The notes beneath the pieces were generated by a model, which did no database searches, was not told where the DNA came from, and saw nothing but the letters and a program-made list of their open reading frames with translations. From Ustilaginoidea virens (lineage: Eukaryota; Ascomycota; Sordariomycetes; Hypocreales; Clavicipitaceae), in assembly GCF_000687475.1 (NCBI RefSeq), contig NC_057321.1, forward strand, positions 2,976,001 through 3,040,000: 64,000 nt of DNA, given 5' to 3'. Every line of letters begins with the position of its first letter. Within the stretch, counting starts at the first letter, position 1. Below are positions 1 to 11,563 of this stretch, piece after piece. The position numbers were made by a program, and so were the translations under genes.

Positions 1-2869
1 ATATAGTTTTATTCGGCATCCGTTAGGTATATAGAATAGTATATAATAGGGTAGAGGACTTTATCCTCCTTAATTTAAAAGAGGCAGCCACTAAGAGCGG
101 TACTAAAGCTATCTATTTCGAGAATTATCTTTTTATTAAGGTCCTATTAAGTGAGAATTAGGTATAAAATAAAGTAATTCTTAAGCATTTAGAATGCCTC
201 TTCTTCTTTATCTAACTACTAAAAGGGAACCCCCTTCTTTATTAATTTAATTAAAGGTTTAGTAAATCGGGAGAAGTTAGGGATAAAATCGCAGTAAAAA
301 TTTATAAAGCTAAAGAAGCTCTAGACCCCCTTTAGTTTTATAGGGGCTTCCTAATTCTAAATAGCCTTAATTTTTTCGGGGTTTAGGCAGATCTCTTTTC
401 CTACCGTTATAATATAACCTAAATACTGGACTTCTATTATAGTAAAATTATACTTCTTTAAGTCTAGGTTAAGACTAGCGTCTTAAAGTCATTAGAGTAT
501 ATCCTTAATATATCCTATATAGTCCTCTCTCAATCCTAAGGTATAAATAAGGACATCATTAAGGTATATAGTTATAAAATTACTAAGTGTATTCCCTAAG
601 GCCTTATTAATATATCATTAGAATATTATAGGGGCTCTAGTAAGGCTAAAGGGCGTTATAAGCCACTTAAAGAGGCTAAATCGTATATAGAATATAGTAA
701 AGTATTTATCGCCTTCTATAATATAGATTTTATAGAATGCTATATATATATCGACCTTAGTAAACTACTTCGCCTAGGATAAAAATCGTAGGGTCTCTTT
801 AATTAGCGGGAGGGGGTATTAATCTTAAGCTATAACCTTATTTAGGGCTTGGTAATCTATATAAAAATACCACCCTCTATTCCCCTTCCTAGCTAGGAGG
901 ATTAAAGCTACTACCGATAAAGAGCTTACTTAAATCTATCCCTTATCTATAAGGTCGGTTACTTATCTCTAAACCTTAAGTAGCTAATCCTACGGTATAT
1001 TATATAATAGGCCCTAAGGTAGGTCTAGTATACTCTTATCCAAGGCCTTCTTAAGCTGAATATAATAGTCTAATATACCTTAGTATAGAGGAAGGCCGGA
1101 GGCCTTTTCCTTATTAAATAGGTTATTAAATTCTTATAACTCTAGGGGTAGTACCTATAGCTTCTATAGAGATAGTATAGAGTCCTAATACGGCGGAAAT
1201 ATAATATAGAGGATATATATTATCTCTTATAGGCTTATAGTAATAAAAGAGGTTAATTAGTCTTTAGAATGCTTCGCCTGCTAAAATATACTATAGAAGA
1301 CTGAATTAAGAATATTAACTATAGCGGGGCTAGACTATTATACTACTAATTCCTAAATAATAAGATTGCCTACCGCTCTGATTTATATCTAATATCGTTT
1401 CGCTTATAATATTATATTACAGTATTCTATCTAAGGGAGACCTAAGATAACATTATAGGTAAGGCCTAAAATTATATAAAGTATAACCGTAGAAGGCCAG
1501 CTATTAATATTAATATCTATGCGAACGATATATATAATAGAAGAAGTCGCTTCTTTATATTCCCCTAAACGGCTTTAAATCTTTACTACTATTCTAATTT
1601 CCCTATATTATAATAGGCAGATAGGTTAGAGACCTAACCGTTATACCGTTTTTTCGCTTATAGCACTATAGTAATTATAACCCAAGTCGATTAAGGTATT
1701 AATAAAAGTATAAGATTTATATAATATTAGTACTAAAAAGGGGTGCCTATTTATACATTCTATAATCTCTTTTATCTCTTTTATATAAAGTCTTTTTTAT
1801 AATCAATTAGGGTTTTTAGTATATACTTTAAGCCCTCTCGCGAGATTAGGCTTAAGGGCTATTTTTTTCCCTAAGTATTATCGCTACTATTATCCTTAGC
1901 AGCCTAGGAGTCTATTATAGCCACTTTAACTATTCCCGGTCTGCAGGCCCTTTACAAACAGTATTTCTATATATAATAGGTAGAAATACTATAACGAAGG
2001 TATAGATCCTTCTCCTATTACTTATTAAGGACCTTTTATAAGACCTATTTAGCTATATATTACTTACTCTTTAAAGCAAATTAGTTAATACCTATTATTT
2101 GCATATCACCCTCTATATCCTAGTTATTATTTTATTAATCGCAAGGAGGATTAGGGTAGCGCCTAGTTATTATACTAATCTTAAGGTTAATAGCGATCTA
2201 ATAATAGCAGTCAACTATTAGGTAGTAGTTATTATAAGAGACCTTAAGTCCGATAATCTTATCGGCCATCCTAGCATTTAATATGGAATAAAGGTATTCG
2301 AGTTTTACTTCTTTAGGCTAACTAATTCCTCTTATAAATACTAGCTTTTCCTTAAATTAGATAAAAAAGATAGCAAAAGGTTCTTTAGGGCCTTAGTATA
2401 AGGAGTGCTTAAATTTAGTAATTATATAATCCTATTAATATAGATCCTTAAAGAGATATTAGAGGTATTTAAAGAACTTTATTATATTATAATTATAGGC
2501 CTCGCTATTCTCGAAAAAGGCTGCGATTTATAATTAGACTGTAGAAGATAGGTTCTAAAAGATAAATATCTATTGCGTCTTTTCGTCCCTAATAAAGTCC
2601 TTATCGACCTTAAGTTTATATTATATAAAGGTTCGCTAGGCTATAAATATTGTCTTTTTGCCGTTAAAAGGGTCCCCTATCGGGATTAGCTTACGCTTAG
2701 ATTAGGTATAAGCCGCATCGAGAGTAGTAGGGGGGATAGGTCCGCCCTATTATATCACCGGGACCGATTGGTATTCCGGTTAGGGTTTGCTTGCCTACTC
2801 TACGAGATAGGCCTATAAAGAGTTTATCTATGATTGAATCTATTGTATTCCCTTGGAAAGTTGCTGCAT
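1..2869 (-). pseudogene. Gypsy F gag-pol remnant
   Basis: Starting near the ATG at 2869 the minus strand gives a gag-like stretch with KLIPIGDPFNGKKTIFIA and YKLKVDKDFIRDEKTQ around 2550-2710, the typical capsid region of fungal Gypsy elements. Protease, reverse transcriptase and the first part of RNase H (KVLYPIIYYS, at the left edge) follow toward position 1. Stops interrupt every frame every few tens of codons. The protein would have acted in retrotransposition; this copy cannot encode it. Integrase, if it ever existed here, lies outside the window. Confidence 0.75.
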
Positions 2870-3025
2870 TTAGGTGTGTATATTACGTCGGGGGCGCTGC
2901 TGCCTTGTGCCGTCTGCCCCTATCTTATTAGGCGTGCTTATTTCGATATCGTATAATACTTATATTATTAGTTCTATAATACGGGGTTATAATAGCAAGG
3001 CTGAGAGAGTCTATTTAAATGTAAT

Positions 3026-3745
3026 TATTGCAATTCTCAAGGTCACTATAAAAGCAGAGCCTTACTAGCTAGCTAGATGGCACAAGACTGTCTGCGACCT
3101 GTGAACTAATCTTAGTATAAATACTAGATTTTTCACCAAGTCCTAAGACTATACAAGTGCTATAAAGCAGGGCAAGTGTAAAGGCAAGGCAAATATAAGA
3201 TAACCAGAAACGCAGGGAAGGTGGAAGTTAAGAGGCATGTAGTGCATTAACAGACTCGATTGTGCTGCCCTTCTACTATCTAGAAAGAAGGGGAAAAGCT
3301 ATCCTATATATACACGAAGGAGGGGTGGGCCCAGGCATCCAAGGTAGCCAGTAAGAAAGCTCCCCGTAATGCTCGCTATGCCACGTATATAATACGTCAG
3401 CAGCCCCACTATATCCAGCCTTTCCAACCACCCTAACTACCGCACTAGTAATTAGCCACCACGCTAGTGACTAACCACCACGCTAGTGACTACCCACCAC
3501 ACTAGTGGACTAGCCACCACACTAGTAGGCCCACCACGCTAATTTAGCAATGCCACACCTTTTTTAATAAGGCCTACCTTACTTGATATACAGTAAATAA
3601 TCCACTGAAAATCCTAAGGTAAAAGGCAAAGGCCTAAGGTTGGTAAGACTACCGTAAGTCCAAGAGGCGGTATAATGGTCAGAAGGTTAGTAGGCCAGTA
3701 GGGCATTAGGCTAGTAGCCTAGTAGGCTACTATAGGATTTTAACA
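3026..3745 (-). repeat. Solo LTR of the Copia A family
   Basis: These 720 bp match the two LTRs of Copia A (10711-11445 and 24618-25333) along their whole length. The copy is flanked by the 5-bp duplication GTAAT (3021-3025 and 3746-3750) with no internal region next to it, the signature of a full insertion reduced by LTR-LTR recombination. It contains the CACTAGT minisatellite typical of this LTR. Confidence 0.9.
3440..3545. repeat. CACTAGT minisatellite inside the Copia A solo LTR
   Basis: About five degenerate repeats of a unit near 18 bp (CCACCACRCTAGTGACTA and variants). The same array recurs at 11124-11245 and 25031-25135 with different unit numbers, so it belongs to the LTR and varies in length between copies. 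Confidence 0.8.
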
Positions 3746-3988
3746 GTAATGGATTGGCCCTAGGGCGGCTGCGAATAGGCATTAGTAATATATATTAAAT
3801 AGACTAAAGAGGAAGGAAAAGGATCTAAATAGGAACCTTCTATTTAGTCTATTTATATCCCGATCATAATATATATCGGAGTCCTAGTATAGTCCTGTGA
3901 TTCCGTCTATTGCCCTTCTTAGGCTAGACGCGGGCGCAGCCCGAGTCCTAGCCACATTATGGCACGGGCGTAGCCCGAGCCCGTGACA

Positions 3989-4966
3989 AATACCTATAAT
4001 AGGGCATAATAGGTCCTGGGGGATATACTTATAATACTAGGCTAATAGTAATAGAACCGGCCTTAGCTAATAGTATAATCGTTAGTATAAAGGCTTAAAG
4101 CGAGGCTATATTAGCATATAGGGAAGATATTAACTAAAGGGAAGTAAGCGGAGCATAGAGCGCGGATATAGTAGGGGTAACCTAACGCATAAAGCTAATT
4201 ATCGCTTCTGCTATAATCTGTATATCTTATCGTTACTTCGTAAATAGTTATATAATAGGCGCTATAGAGTTGCTGCTAGCCTATTAGGACCTAATAGTTA
4301 AGGCAAAGGGAATAATAATTGTTATAGGCATAGTAAGAATCGACCCGCCGATATTAATAGCCGGGGCGTACGCAAAAAGGGCCGTTATAGTATACTCTTA
4401 TGCTATAGCCTATAGTTTATCCTATTAACGATATAGTATATTAAACTCTAGGCGAAGATAGGCCTTTCGGCCTAAGATATCTCCTACCTTTAAATAGGCA
4501 GCCTCCTTAATACTTTATTTCTTTTGCATTCTACGGACGATACGCTTTATTACCTACTGCAATTAGGGATTTATCGATATTATATACTTACACTAAATAC
4601 ACATCTTATATTTCTAATGGTATTAAATATAAGCTTAGGAGCGACTAAACTATATATAGACGATATATTCTCTAGTATTTATAGTATACTATATATAGGC
4701 GATATAGGCATACTCCACCTCCTTAATATTATTAGCACTTAATTCTTTAGAATCCCTTTAGATAAGGAACTCTCTTATAGTATACTTCTTCTATAATTAT
4801 TAATATAATAATCTAGTAATAGGTAAAGGCAGCGTTTTCTTAATACGCGAAGGTATCTAAGGTATAATAGTAGATAAAAAGGGAGCTAATAGTACTCTAG
4901 ATAGGGTCTTAAGGGTAATAGCTATTAAAAAAGAAGCTTTTATTAGTATTACCCCTACTAACGATA
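3989..4966. other. Unassigned RIP-degraded DNA between Gypsy F and Gypsy D
   Basis: AT-rich, with TpA-rich composition and stops in all frames. A 72-codon open frame at 4524-4742 shows no recognisable motif and probably reflects biased composition. I could not match the stretch to the other elements here. It may once have been continuous with 10615-10705 and 25339-26105, the pieces left when the D and A insertions are taken out. Confidence 0.5.
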
Positions 4967-4970
4967 GGAC

Positions 4971-5224
4971 TGTCACGGATTCGGGCTATGCCCGTATTAT
5001 GGATTGACTGAGGCTCGGGCTGCGCCTGTGCCTAGTCCGGAACGGATGACATAAGGTAGACGCGCGGGCCCATAGGGCAATATTAGGGTTCTAGCCCGCG
5101 CCACATATAGATGTATAGAGACTGCAGAAGGGACCCGATTTAGGCTCTTCTCCCTTCCTCCTTAGTTTTATCAATATATCCGATTAACGCCTATTCGCAG
5201 TCGCCCTAGGGCCAGTCCACTATA
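4971..5224 (+). repeat. 5' LTR of Gypsy D
   Basis: Begins TGTCACGG and ends CCACTATA (probably CTACA before RIP). It matches 10357-10610 over its whole length, with scattered C/T and G/A differences. Confidence 0.92.
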
Positions 5225-5276
5225 ATTGATAAAACTCTCTTAACCCTTATTGTTATATCTTATACAACTGCCAATA

Positions 5277-8200
5277 ATGGATATAGACCCCTCATAGAAT
5301 ATTATAGGCTCGGACGATGCCCAACGCGCCCCCGCTTAATAATAGGCCGCACAACTAGAGTCAATTACGAACGCTATAGAAGTACTTAATGCAAGGTTCT
5401 AAGAATAGCTATCCTAAAGCTAAAAGAGTAAGCGCTAGATATATACCTAGGCCGAGCAGATTAAGCATCAGATGCAGGCTCTTATCGACTAAATATAGTA
5501 ATAACTATCATTAGTATCCGTATTAACCTTAGACTATTCTTAGACCGACTCTATCTTAATCCTAAAGGAAACCTAATAAAAATATAAGCTGATACCGGTC
5601 GGAGAACCTTTTAATAGCAAAAAGGCTATATTTACCGTATAGAAGACCTTTATAGAGCATAAGTTAGAGATCGATCGGGACTTTATTAATAACGATAAGA
5701 CCTAATAGATATTTATCTATTAGAACCTCTTAGCTATAGTCTAATCCTAAGTTATAGCATTCTTTAAGAATAGCATGGCCTTCTATTACCGCCTTATAGC
5801 CTTCTTTAATTACTTATAGCGACTCTTTGAGGATCTATATTAGGAGGAACGCACTATTACCGAGCTTAAGTATACCCTCTATTAGATACCGAAAGAACCC
5901 TTCTCCGCCTTCTTTATACACTTTAAAGAAAAATTAGCATTAGTAGGGGGGCTTAGTTAGCCTAAATCGGTAAAGCTAGAAATACTCCGATCCACCCTTA
6001 ACCCTTATATATCGGAAAAGATTATCGGCCTAAGGGTCTCCCGTAAAGACTATAATGCGGCTATTATATAATACTGTAAAATCGCTATCGACCTAGAGAT
6101 AAGCCTTACCGCGAAATGCTATACAGACCCTTACTGGAATTATAATAATAACGCCTAGGATCCGCAGGCAACCGCTTGGGATAAAGATAGTAATATGCCT
6201 ATAACAGGCGTTAATAAGCTAGGTTCGAAGGGCAAATAGAAGTTATCCGCTAAAAGGGCAATATAGGTTTTAAAAGAGGTCCTTAAGGAGTGCTACTAGA
6301 AATCACTTTATACCCAATACAGAGATACCGGCTATAAAATGCCGGAATATAAGCTAAAGCCAGCCCAGCCTCTACTAGAGATAACTATAGCTTCTATAGA
6401 CCTAAAGGCTATAGAAGCCTTACGAATCGCCGAGCTTAGAGATAGCGATAATAGCGATTCCTAAGGAAAAGATTAGCCTTTAAGCTAAATCTCGCGAGAG
6501 GGCTTAAAAAACGCACCTAGCCCCCGGCTAAATCACGATAGGAATACTGCATAAAGGAGATTAATAATATTAAAGACCGTATAGATAGATACCCCTTTTT
6601 AGTCTCGATATTATATAATAATTCTACCTTTATTAATACCCTAATTGATTCTAGTTATAACTGCTATAGTGCAATAAGCGAAAGAACTATCTAAAGGTTA
6701 GGACTCTAGCCTATCCGCCTACCGTTTTATAGGAAATTTAGGACCGTAGTAGATATAAAGAGTTAATTAAGGAAGCAATAGACTACCCCCTTAATTACTT
6801 ATGCTATTTATATCGATATCGATATCGATAGATAGCTATTAGCTGTAATACTATATATCGTCCCGGGCCTTACCCGCAATATTATCTTAAGGTTACTTTA
6901 GATAGAGCACTATAATATCGAACTTTAGGCAAAGCAGCGCTAATTAAGAATTAGAGCTACTAATAGCCTTTTCGTAAGGGAATCAACTACTCGATCCTTT
7001 AGGCCCGCTACAATTAATATTCTTAGATCGGTCTTTTACAGCATACTATAATGCGCGGTATACACTTAAGATAATTTGACCTCCTTCTTCCTTATAAGCC
7101 TATAGGAGCTTATATATATCCTCTGCATTATGCTCCCGCTATATTAGAATTTAGCTTCCCCTCCGGCCTAGCTGTAGACCCTACTATTAGAGCTTTAGGA
7201 TTTTACCAACCTCTTCGATAAGGCGAAGGCCTCTAGCCTCCTACCGCACTAGGGTACGCTTGATTACTATATTAAGCTTAAACCGACCCCAGATAGGGGG
7301 CCACCTAACCTCCTATAGGGACCGCTATATAATATACCGCAAGACTAGCTACTTAAGGTTTAGAGATAGGTAATAGACCTTATAGATAAAGGATGGATCT
7401 ATATAAGCTCTTTATTAGCAGTAGTATTAGTCCTACTCGCAAAAAAGGCGAATAGTGGATAGCGTTTTTGCGTAGATTACCGGGCCCTAAATAAGGTTAT
7501 AGTATAAGACTAGTATCCCCTTCCCTTAATTAAAGAGACGCTATATTCCCTATCTTAGGCGAAGTGGTTTATAAAGGTGGATATCTATGCCGCATTCTAT
7601 AAGATCTATATCGCTAAGGGCGATGAATACCTAACTGCGTTCTAGACCTACTTTAGCCTCTTTAAATGGTTAGTAACCCCCTTTAGCCTAATTAGGGCCC
7701 CCGCGATATTCTAGCGTTATATTAATAGGGCCTTAGGGGACTTATTAGGGGATTTTGCTACCGCCTACCTAGACGATATTTTAGTCTATACTAATAGCTT
7801 ATAAAAGGAATATATAGACTATATTAGGGTTATCCTTAGATGCCTATAAGATGCCAGTCTAAATCTAGATCTAGATAAATATAACTTTACAGTAAAGGAA
7901 ATATACTACCTCAGCTATATCGAAATAATAGGGAAGGAGATCTATTTAGACCTTAAGAAGATTAAGGCGATTTAAAAGTAGGAAGCCCTTATAAAATTAT
8001 AGGGTATCTAAAGCTTTTTAGGTTTTATAAACTTCTATTGCGATTTTATCCCGAATTTTTCTTATCTAGCTAAGCTTCTAGTTTAATTAATATAGAAGGG
8101 TATTCCCTTTTAATAGCTTAAAAAGGAGGAAAAGGCTTTTTAAGCGCTTAAGTAGTACTTTATCTTATACCCAGTCCTTACCTAATAGGACCCTAAGAAG

Positions 8201-10345
8201 GAAATAATCCTTAAGGCAGATAGCTCTAATATAGCTTTTAGTAGCTGCCTTTCCTAAATTAAGGAGGATAAAATACTCTACCTAATCGTATACTACTCGG
8301 CATGGCTTATAAAGGCTAAATAGAATTATACTATCTATAATAAGGAGCTATTTACTATTATTTTATACCTTAAGGTATGGTCGGCTAAACTCTATTCTAT
8401 TACTGCTCTATTTACGATCTTTATAGACTATAAGAACCTTAAGTATTTCGCTCGACTAAAGGAGATATTAGAATACTAAGCGTAATAAGCCGAGACTTTA
8501 GCCCTTTTTAACTTTTATCTTCAATACCGGCCTAGCTTATAAGCCTAATGCCCTAACACCCTCTCGCGATAAAAGTAGGAGGCAGACGGCACGGCTCTAA
8601 GATTTAGCTAAATCTTCTAACTATTATCTATCTCTACTATAGAGGCAGACCTAATAAAGGTCTAGCTAGACCTAGTAGAAGACCGACCGACTATAGACCT
8701 AGGTATAATAGGGGATATACCGATAGCGGCTTTATCGATAAGAGTCTCTCTGCCTAGCGGCTCTTAGGTCTTTACCGATATATACCTATAGGCGCTTTAG
8801 GACTAGGCTATAGCTAAGGATGAACTATATTGGGCCTAGTAGAAGGCTATAGCAAATAGAGAACGATAATTCCCTATAGAGGTAAAAACTAGAGAGCAGA
8901 TTATAGATTATACCCTAAACCCCTATAGAGCGCTACTCTACTAGGGCCAGATCTAGCTCCCTTCGTTTGAGCTATTAATAACTATAGTAATCCAATAATA
9001 CTATAACTCCCCTACCATAGGGCACCTAGGGAAGAATATAACCTTCTAACTCCTACGATAGGACTACTATTTCAATAGTATATTATCTAAAGTAGCTCGG
9101 TTCGTTTGGAATTACTAATACCGTAAGGCGTATAAAAGTCGCTAATTACAATAGGGCCTACTTTAGCCTTTACCGATCCCGGATCGGTTTTAGTTTTAAA
9201 TCTCTATTAATTTTATAACTAACCTCCTAGCCTATAATGCCTCCGACCCGTATTACCTAATAGTTATTACCGACCGCCTATCTAAATACATTCAGCTTAA
9301 GGCGATATACTTAATGCGAGCGGAGGATTATACGGAATAGTTTCTCGATTACTAATAGCGGCACTATAGGTTCCCTGCCTAGATTATTAGCAATAGAGGT
9401 TCGGATTAAATAGGCTAATTTTAGACTATAATATATAAGGCTATCGGGACTAAATAACTCCTCTCGACTGTATACTACCTATAGACCGATAGTAGCATAG
9501 AGTATATAAACTAGGAGGTCTAGGCTATCTTATGCATTAAAGTAGCATTCGACTAATATAATTGGCCCTAATATCTCGCGATTTATTAATACGCTCTAAA
9601 TAACCGCACTTCTTTAGTTATTAGATATAATTCGAACCGCCTCTTAAATAGCTTCGACTCTCCTATTATAATACCTCCCCCCGATATTACGCTAAGTTTA
9701 ACGACCCCTAAGGGGCGAGTAGCGCGCTTCCTAGCTATAATACAGAAAAAGGGCGAACTCGCTTAGGCCGCTATCGCCTTTACTTAGTAGCAGCAGTAGG
9801 ATACGACGAACTACTCCTAATGCTTAGCGGAATACTACTAAATCGGGGACTAAGTCTGGCTAAGCCTACAGAATATTAAGACCAACCGGCCTTATAAGAA
9901 GCTCGACTGGGTATCTACTAAGTATACTATAGTAGCCATTCTATCCCCATTTAATGTCCGACTCGATATTCCCAATGGTATCTACCTGGTTTTTTATATT
10001 AATCTTATAGAATATGCCGCTTCCGACCTACTGCCAAGCTAAGTACTTATAGATATTAGGCCTGGCCCCCTACTAGTCCTACTAGAGGACTCCAATACCC
10101 TATATAAGGAATTTAAGGTCGAGGAGATACTAGCTGCTAAAAACGCTCGGGGTCGTAGCAGCAAACGTAATATGCTGGTAAAATAGAAGGGGTATGATTC
10201 GCCGACTTAGGAACCGCTAAAAAACTTTAAGGATACTGTAGCGCGAGAGGCATTTAAGGTTAAATAGGGGGATATTTAGATATATAATAGACCCGGTCGA
10301 ACCCTATAGCAACCCCAATATAGAACGGATGAAATTTTTCCCAGA
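5277..10345 (+). pseudogene. Gypsy D gag-pol-chromodomain remnant
   Basis: An ATG at 5277 opens the gag region (5277 to about 6500). A protease-like stretch near 6600-6690 reads ILYNNSTFINTLIDSSYNC, with DSS where the active-site DSG is expected. Reverse transcriptase (about 7340-8000) keeps FCVDYRALNKV and AYLDDILVYT (YLDD near 7766). RNase H follows (about 8200-8600) with KILYLIVYYSAW. Integrase (about 9000-9700) shows ITDRLSKYIQLKAI. A chromodomain (about 10120-10240) reads MLVK-x-KGYDSP and EPLKNF; such domains steer chromoviruses to methylated H3K9 chromatin. Stops are almost all TAG at positions where Trp or Gln is expected. Confidence 0.88.
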
Positions 10346-10356
10346 GAAGGGGGGTA

Positions 10357-10610
10357 TATTACGGATTCGGGCTATGCCTATATTATAGATTAACTGAGGC
10401 TCGGGCTGCGCCTATGCCTAGTCCGGAACGGATGACATAAGGTAGACGCGCGGGCCCATAGGGCAACATTAGGGTTCTAGCTTGCGCTACATACGGATGT
10501 ATAGAGACTGCAGAAGGGACCCGATTCGGGCTCTTCTCCCTTCCTCCTTAGTTTTATCAATATATCCGATTGACGCCTATTCGCAGTCGCCCTAGGGCCA
10601 GTCCACTATA
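10357..10610 (+). repeat. 3' LTR of Gypsy D
   Basis: 254 bp, the same length as the 5' LTR; preceded by a polypurine tract and followed by the TSD GGAC. Confidence 0.92.
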
Positions 10611-10710
10611 GGACTCCTATATAAGAAAAGGCAAAAGAACGTAAAAGCGATAATAAAGCTCCTATATTAGGCGATAAAGGCTCTGCCAGACTCTTATTAT
10701 TATTAGAAAT

Positions 10711-11445
10711 TATTGCAATTCTAAAGGTCACTATAAAGCAAAGCCTTACTAGCTAGCTAGATGGCATAAGACTGTCTGCGACCTGTGACTTAATCTTAGT
10801 ATAAATACCAGATTCGTCACTAAGTCCTAAGACTATATAAGTGCTATAAAGCGAGGCAAGTGTAAAGGCAAGGCAAATATAAGATAACCAGAATAACGCA
10901 GGAAAGGTGGGAGTTAAGAGGCATATAGTGCATTAACAGGTTCGATTGTGCTGCCCTTCTGCTATCTAGAAAGAAGGGGAAAAGCTATCCTATATATACA
11001 CGAAGGAGGGGTGGGCTAAGGCATCCAAGGTAGCCAGTAAGAAAGCTCCCCGTAATGCTCGCTATGCCACGTATATAATACGTCAGCAGCCCCACTATAT
11101 CCAGCCTTTCTAACCACCCTAACCACCGCACTAGTAACTAGTCACCACACTAGTAACTAGCCACCACGCTAGTGACTACCCACCACACTAGTGAACTAGC
11201 CACCACACTAGTAGGCCGCCACCACACTAGTAGGCCCACCACGCTAATTTAGCAATGCCACACCTTTTTAGCAAGGCCTACCTTACTTGATATACAGTAA
11301 ATAATCCACTGAAAATCCTAAGGTAAAAGGCAAAGGCCTAAGGTAAGACCACCACAAGTTTAAGAGGCGGTATAAGGGCCAGGAGGTTAGTAGGCCAGTA
11401 GGGCATTAGGCCAGCAGCCTAGTAGGCTACTATAGGATTTTAACA
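10711..11445 (-). repeat. 3' LTR of Copia A
   Basis: 735 bp. On the element strand it starts TGTTAAAATCC and ends GAATTGCAATA. It includes the CACTAGT minisatellite (11124-11245), which has one unit more than the 5' LTR and accounts for much of the length difference. Confidence 0.92.
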
Positions 11446-11563
11446 CCCCCTCTGATTAGCTACTGTAGTAGCAAGCTAATCGTCGTATAAGGATAGGGAA
11501 AGAAAATGCAATAAAAGTGCTAAGGAAAAACATAAGAAAAACCTTAGTAAAAGTTAGTATAAG

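Larger units (their letters stand above)
1..3988 (-). mobile_element. Ty3/Gypsy retrotransposon F, 5' half, RIP-degraded, truncated by the window edge
   Basis: Read on the minus strand the element runs from a 5' LTR (ending at 3988) through gag, protease and reverse transcriptase into RNase H, where the window begins. The reverse transcriptase region (about 550-700) reads RFSLFKWLITPFSLTRAPIIF followed by YLNDVLIYT, the Gypsy YLDD box with the first D changed to N. The order protease, reverse transcriptase, RNase H is that of Ty3/Gypsy. Many in-frame TAG and TAA stops and the TpA-rich composition indicate RIP. A solo LTR of the Copia A family sits inside its 5' LTR. The LTR start (TGTCACGGGC) is shared with LTR G at 26121, so F and G are the same or sister families. 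Confidence 0.85.
3020..3988 (-). repeat. 5' LTR of Gypsy F, split by a solo Copia A LTR
   Basis: On the minus strand the LTR starts TGTCACGGGC at 3988 and ends ATTACA at 3020 once the inserted solo LTR (3026-3745) and one TSD copy are removed, giving about 244 bp. Three related Gypsy LTRs in the window share the start TGTCACGG and the near-terminal GGGCCAGTCC (here GGGCCAATCC), which supports the boundary. Confidence 0.8.
4971..10610 (+). mobile_element. Full-length Ty3/Gypsy chromovirus D, RIP-degraded
   Basis: Two 254-bp LTRs (4971-5224 and 10357-10610) flank an internal region with gag, protease, reverse transcriptase, RNase H, integrase and a C-terminal chromodomain in Gypsy order. The 4-bp duplication GGAC lies at 4967-4970 and 10611-10614 (AGGAC if the terminal A is shared). 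A purine run ending GAGAAGGGGGG precedes the 3' LTR as polypurine tract. The 3' LTR start TATTACGG differs from the 5' TGTCACGG by RIP-type transitions. Length about 5.6 kb, normal for fungal chromoviruses. All coding frames are broken, mainly by TAG. Confidence 0.93.

Noticed and set aside
3440..3545. CRISPR-like regular repeats
   Set aside because: Units are contiguous without unique spacers and lie in a eukaryotic LTR; a minisatellite.
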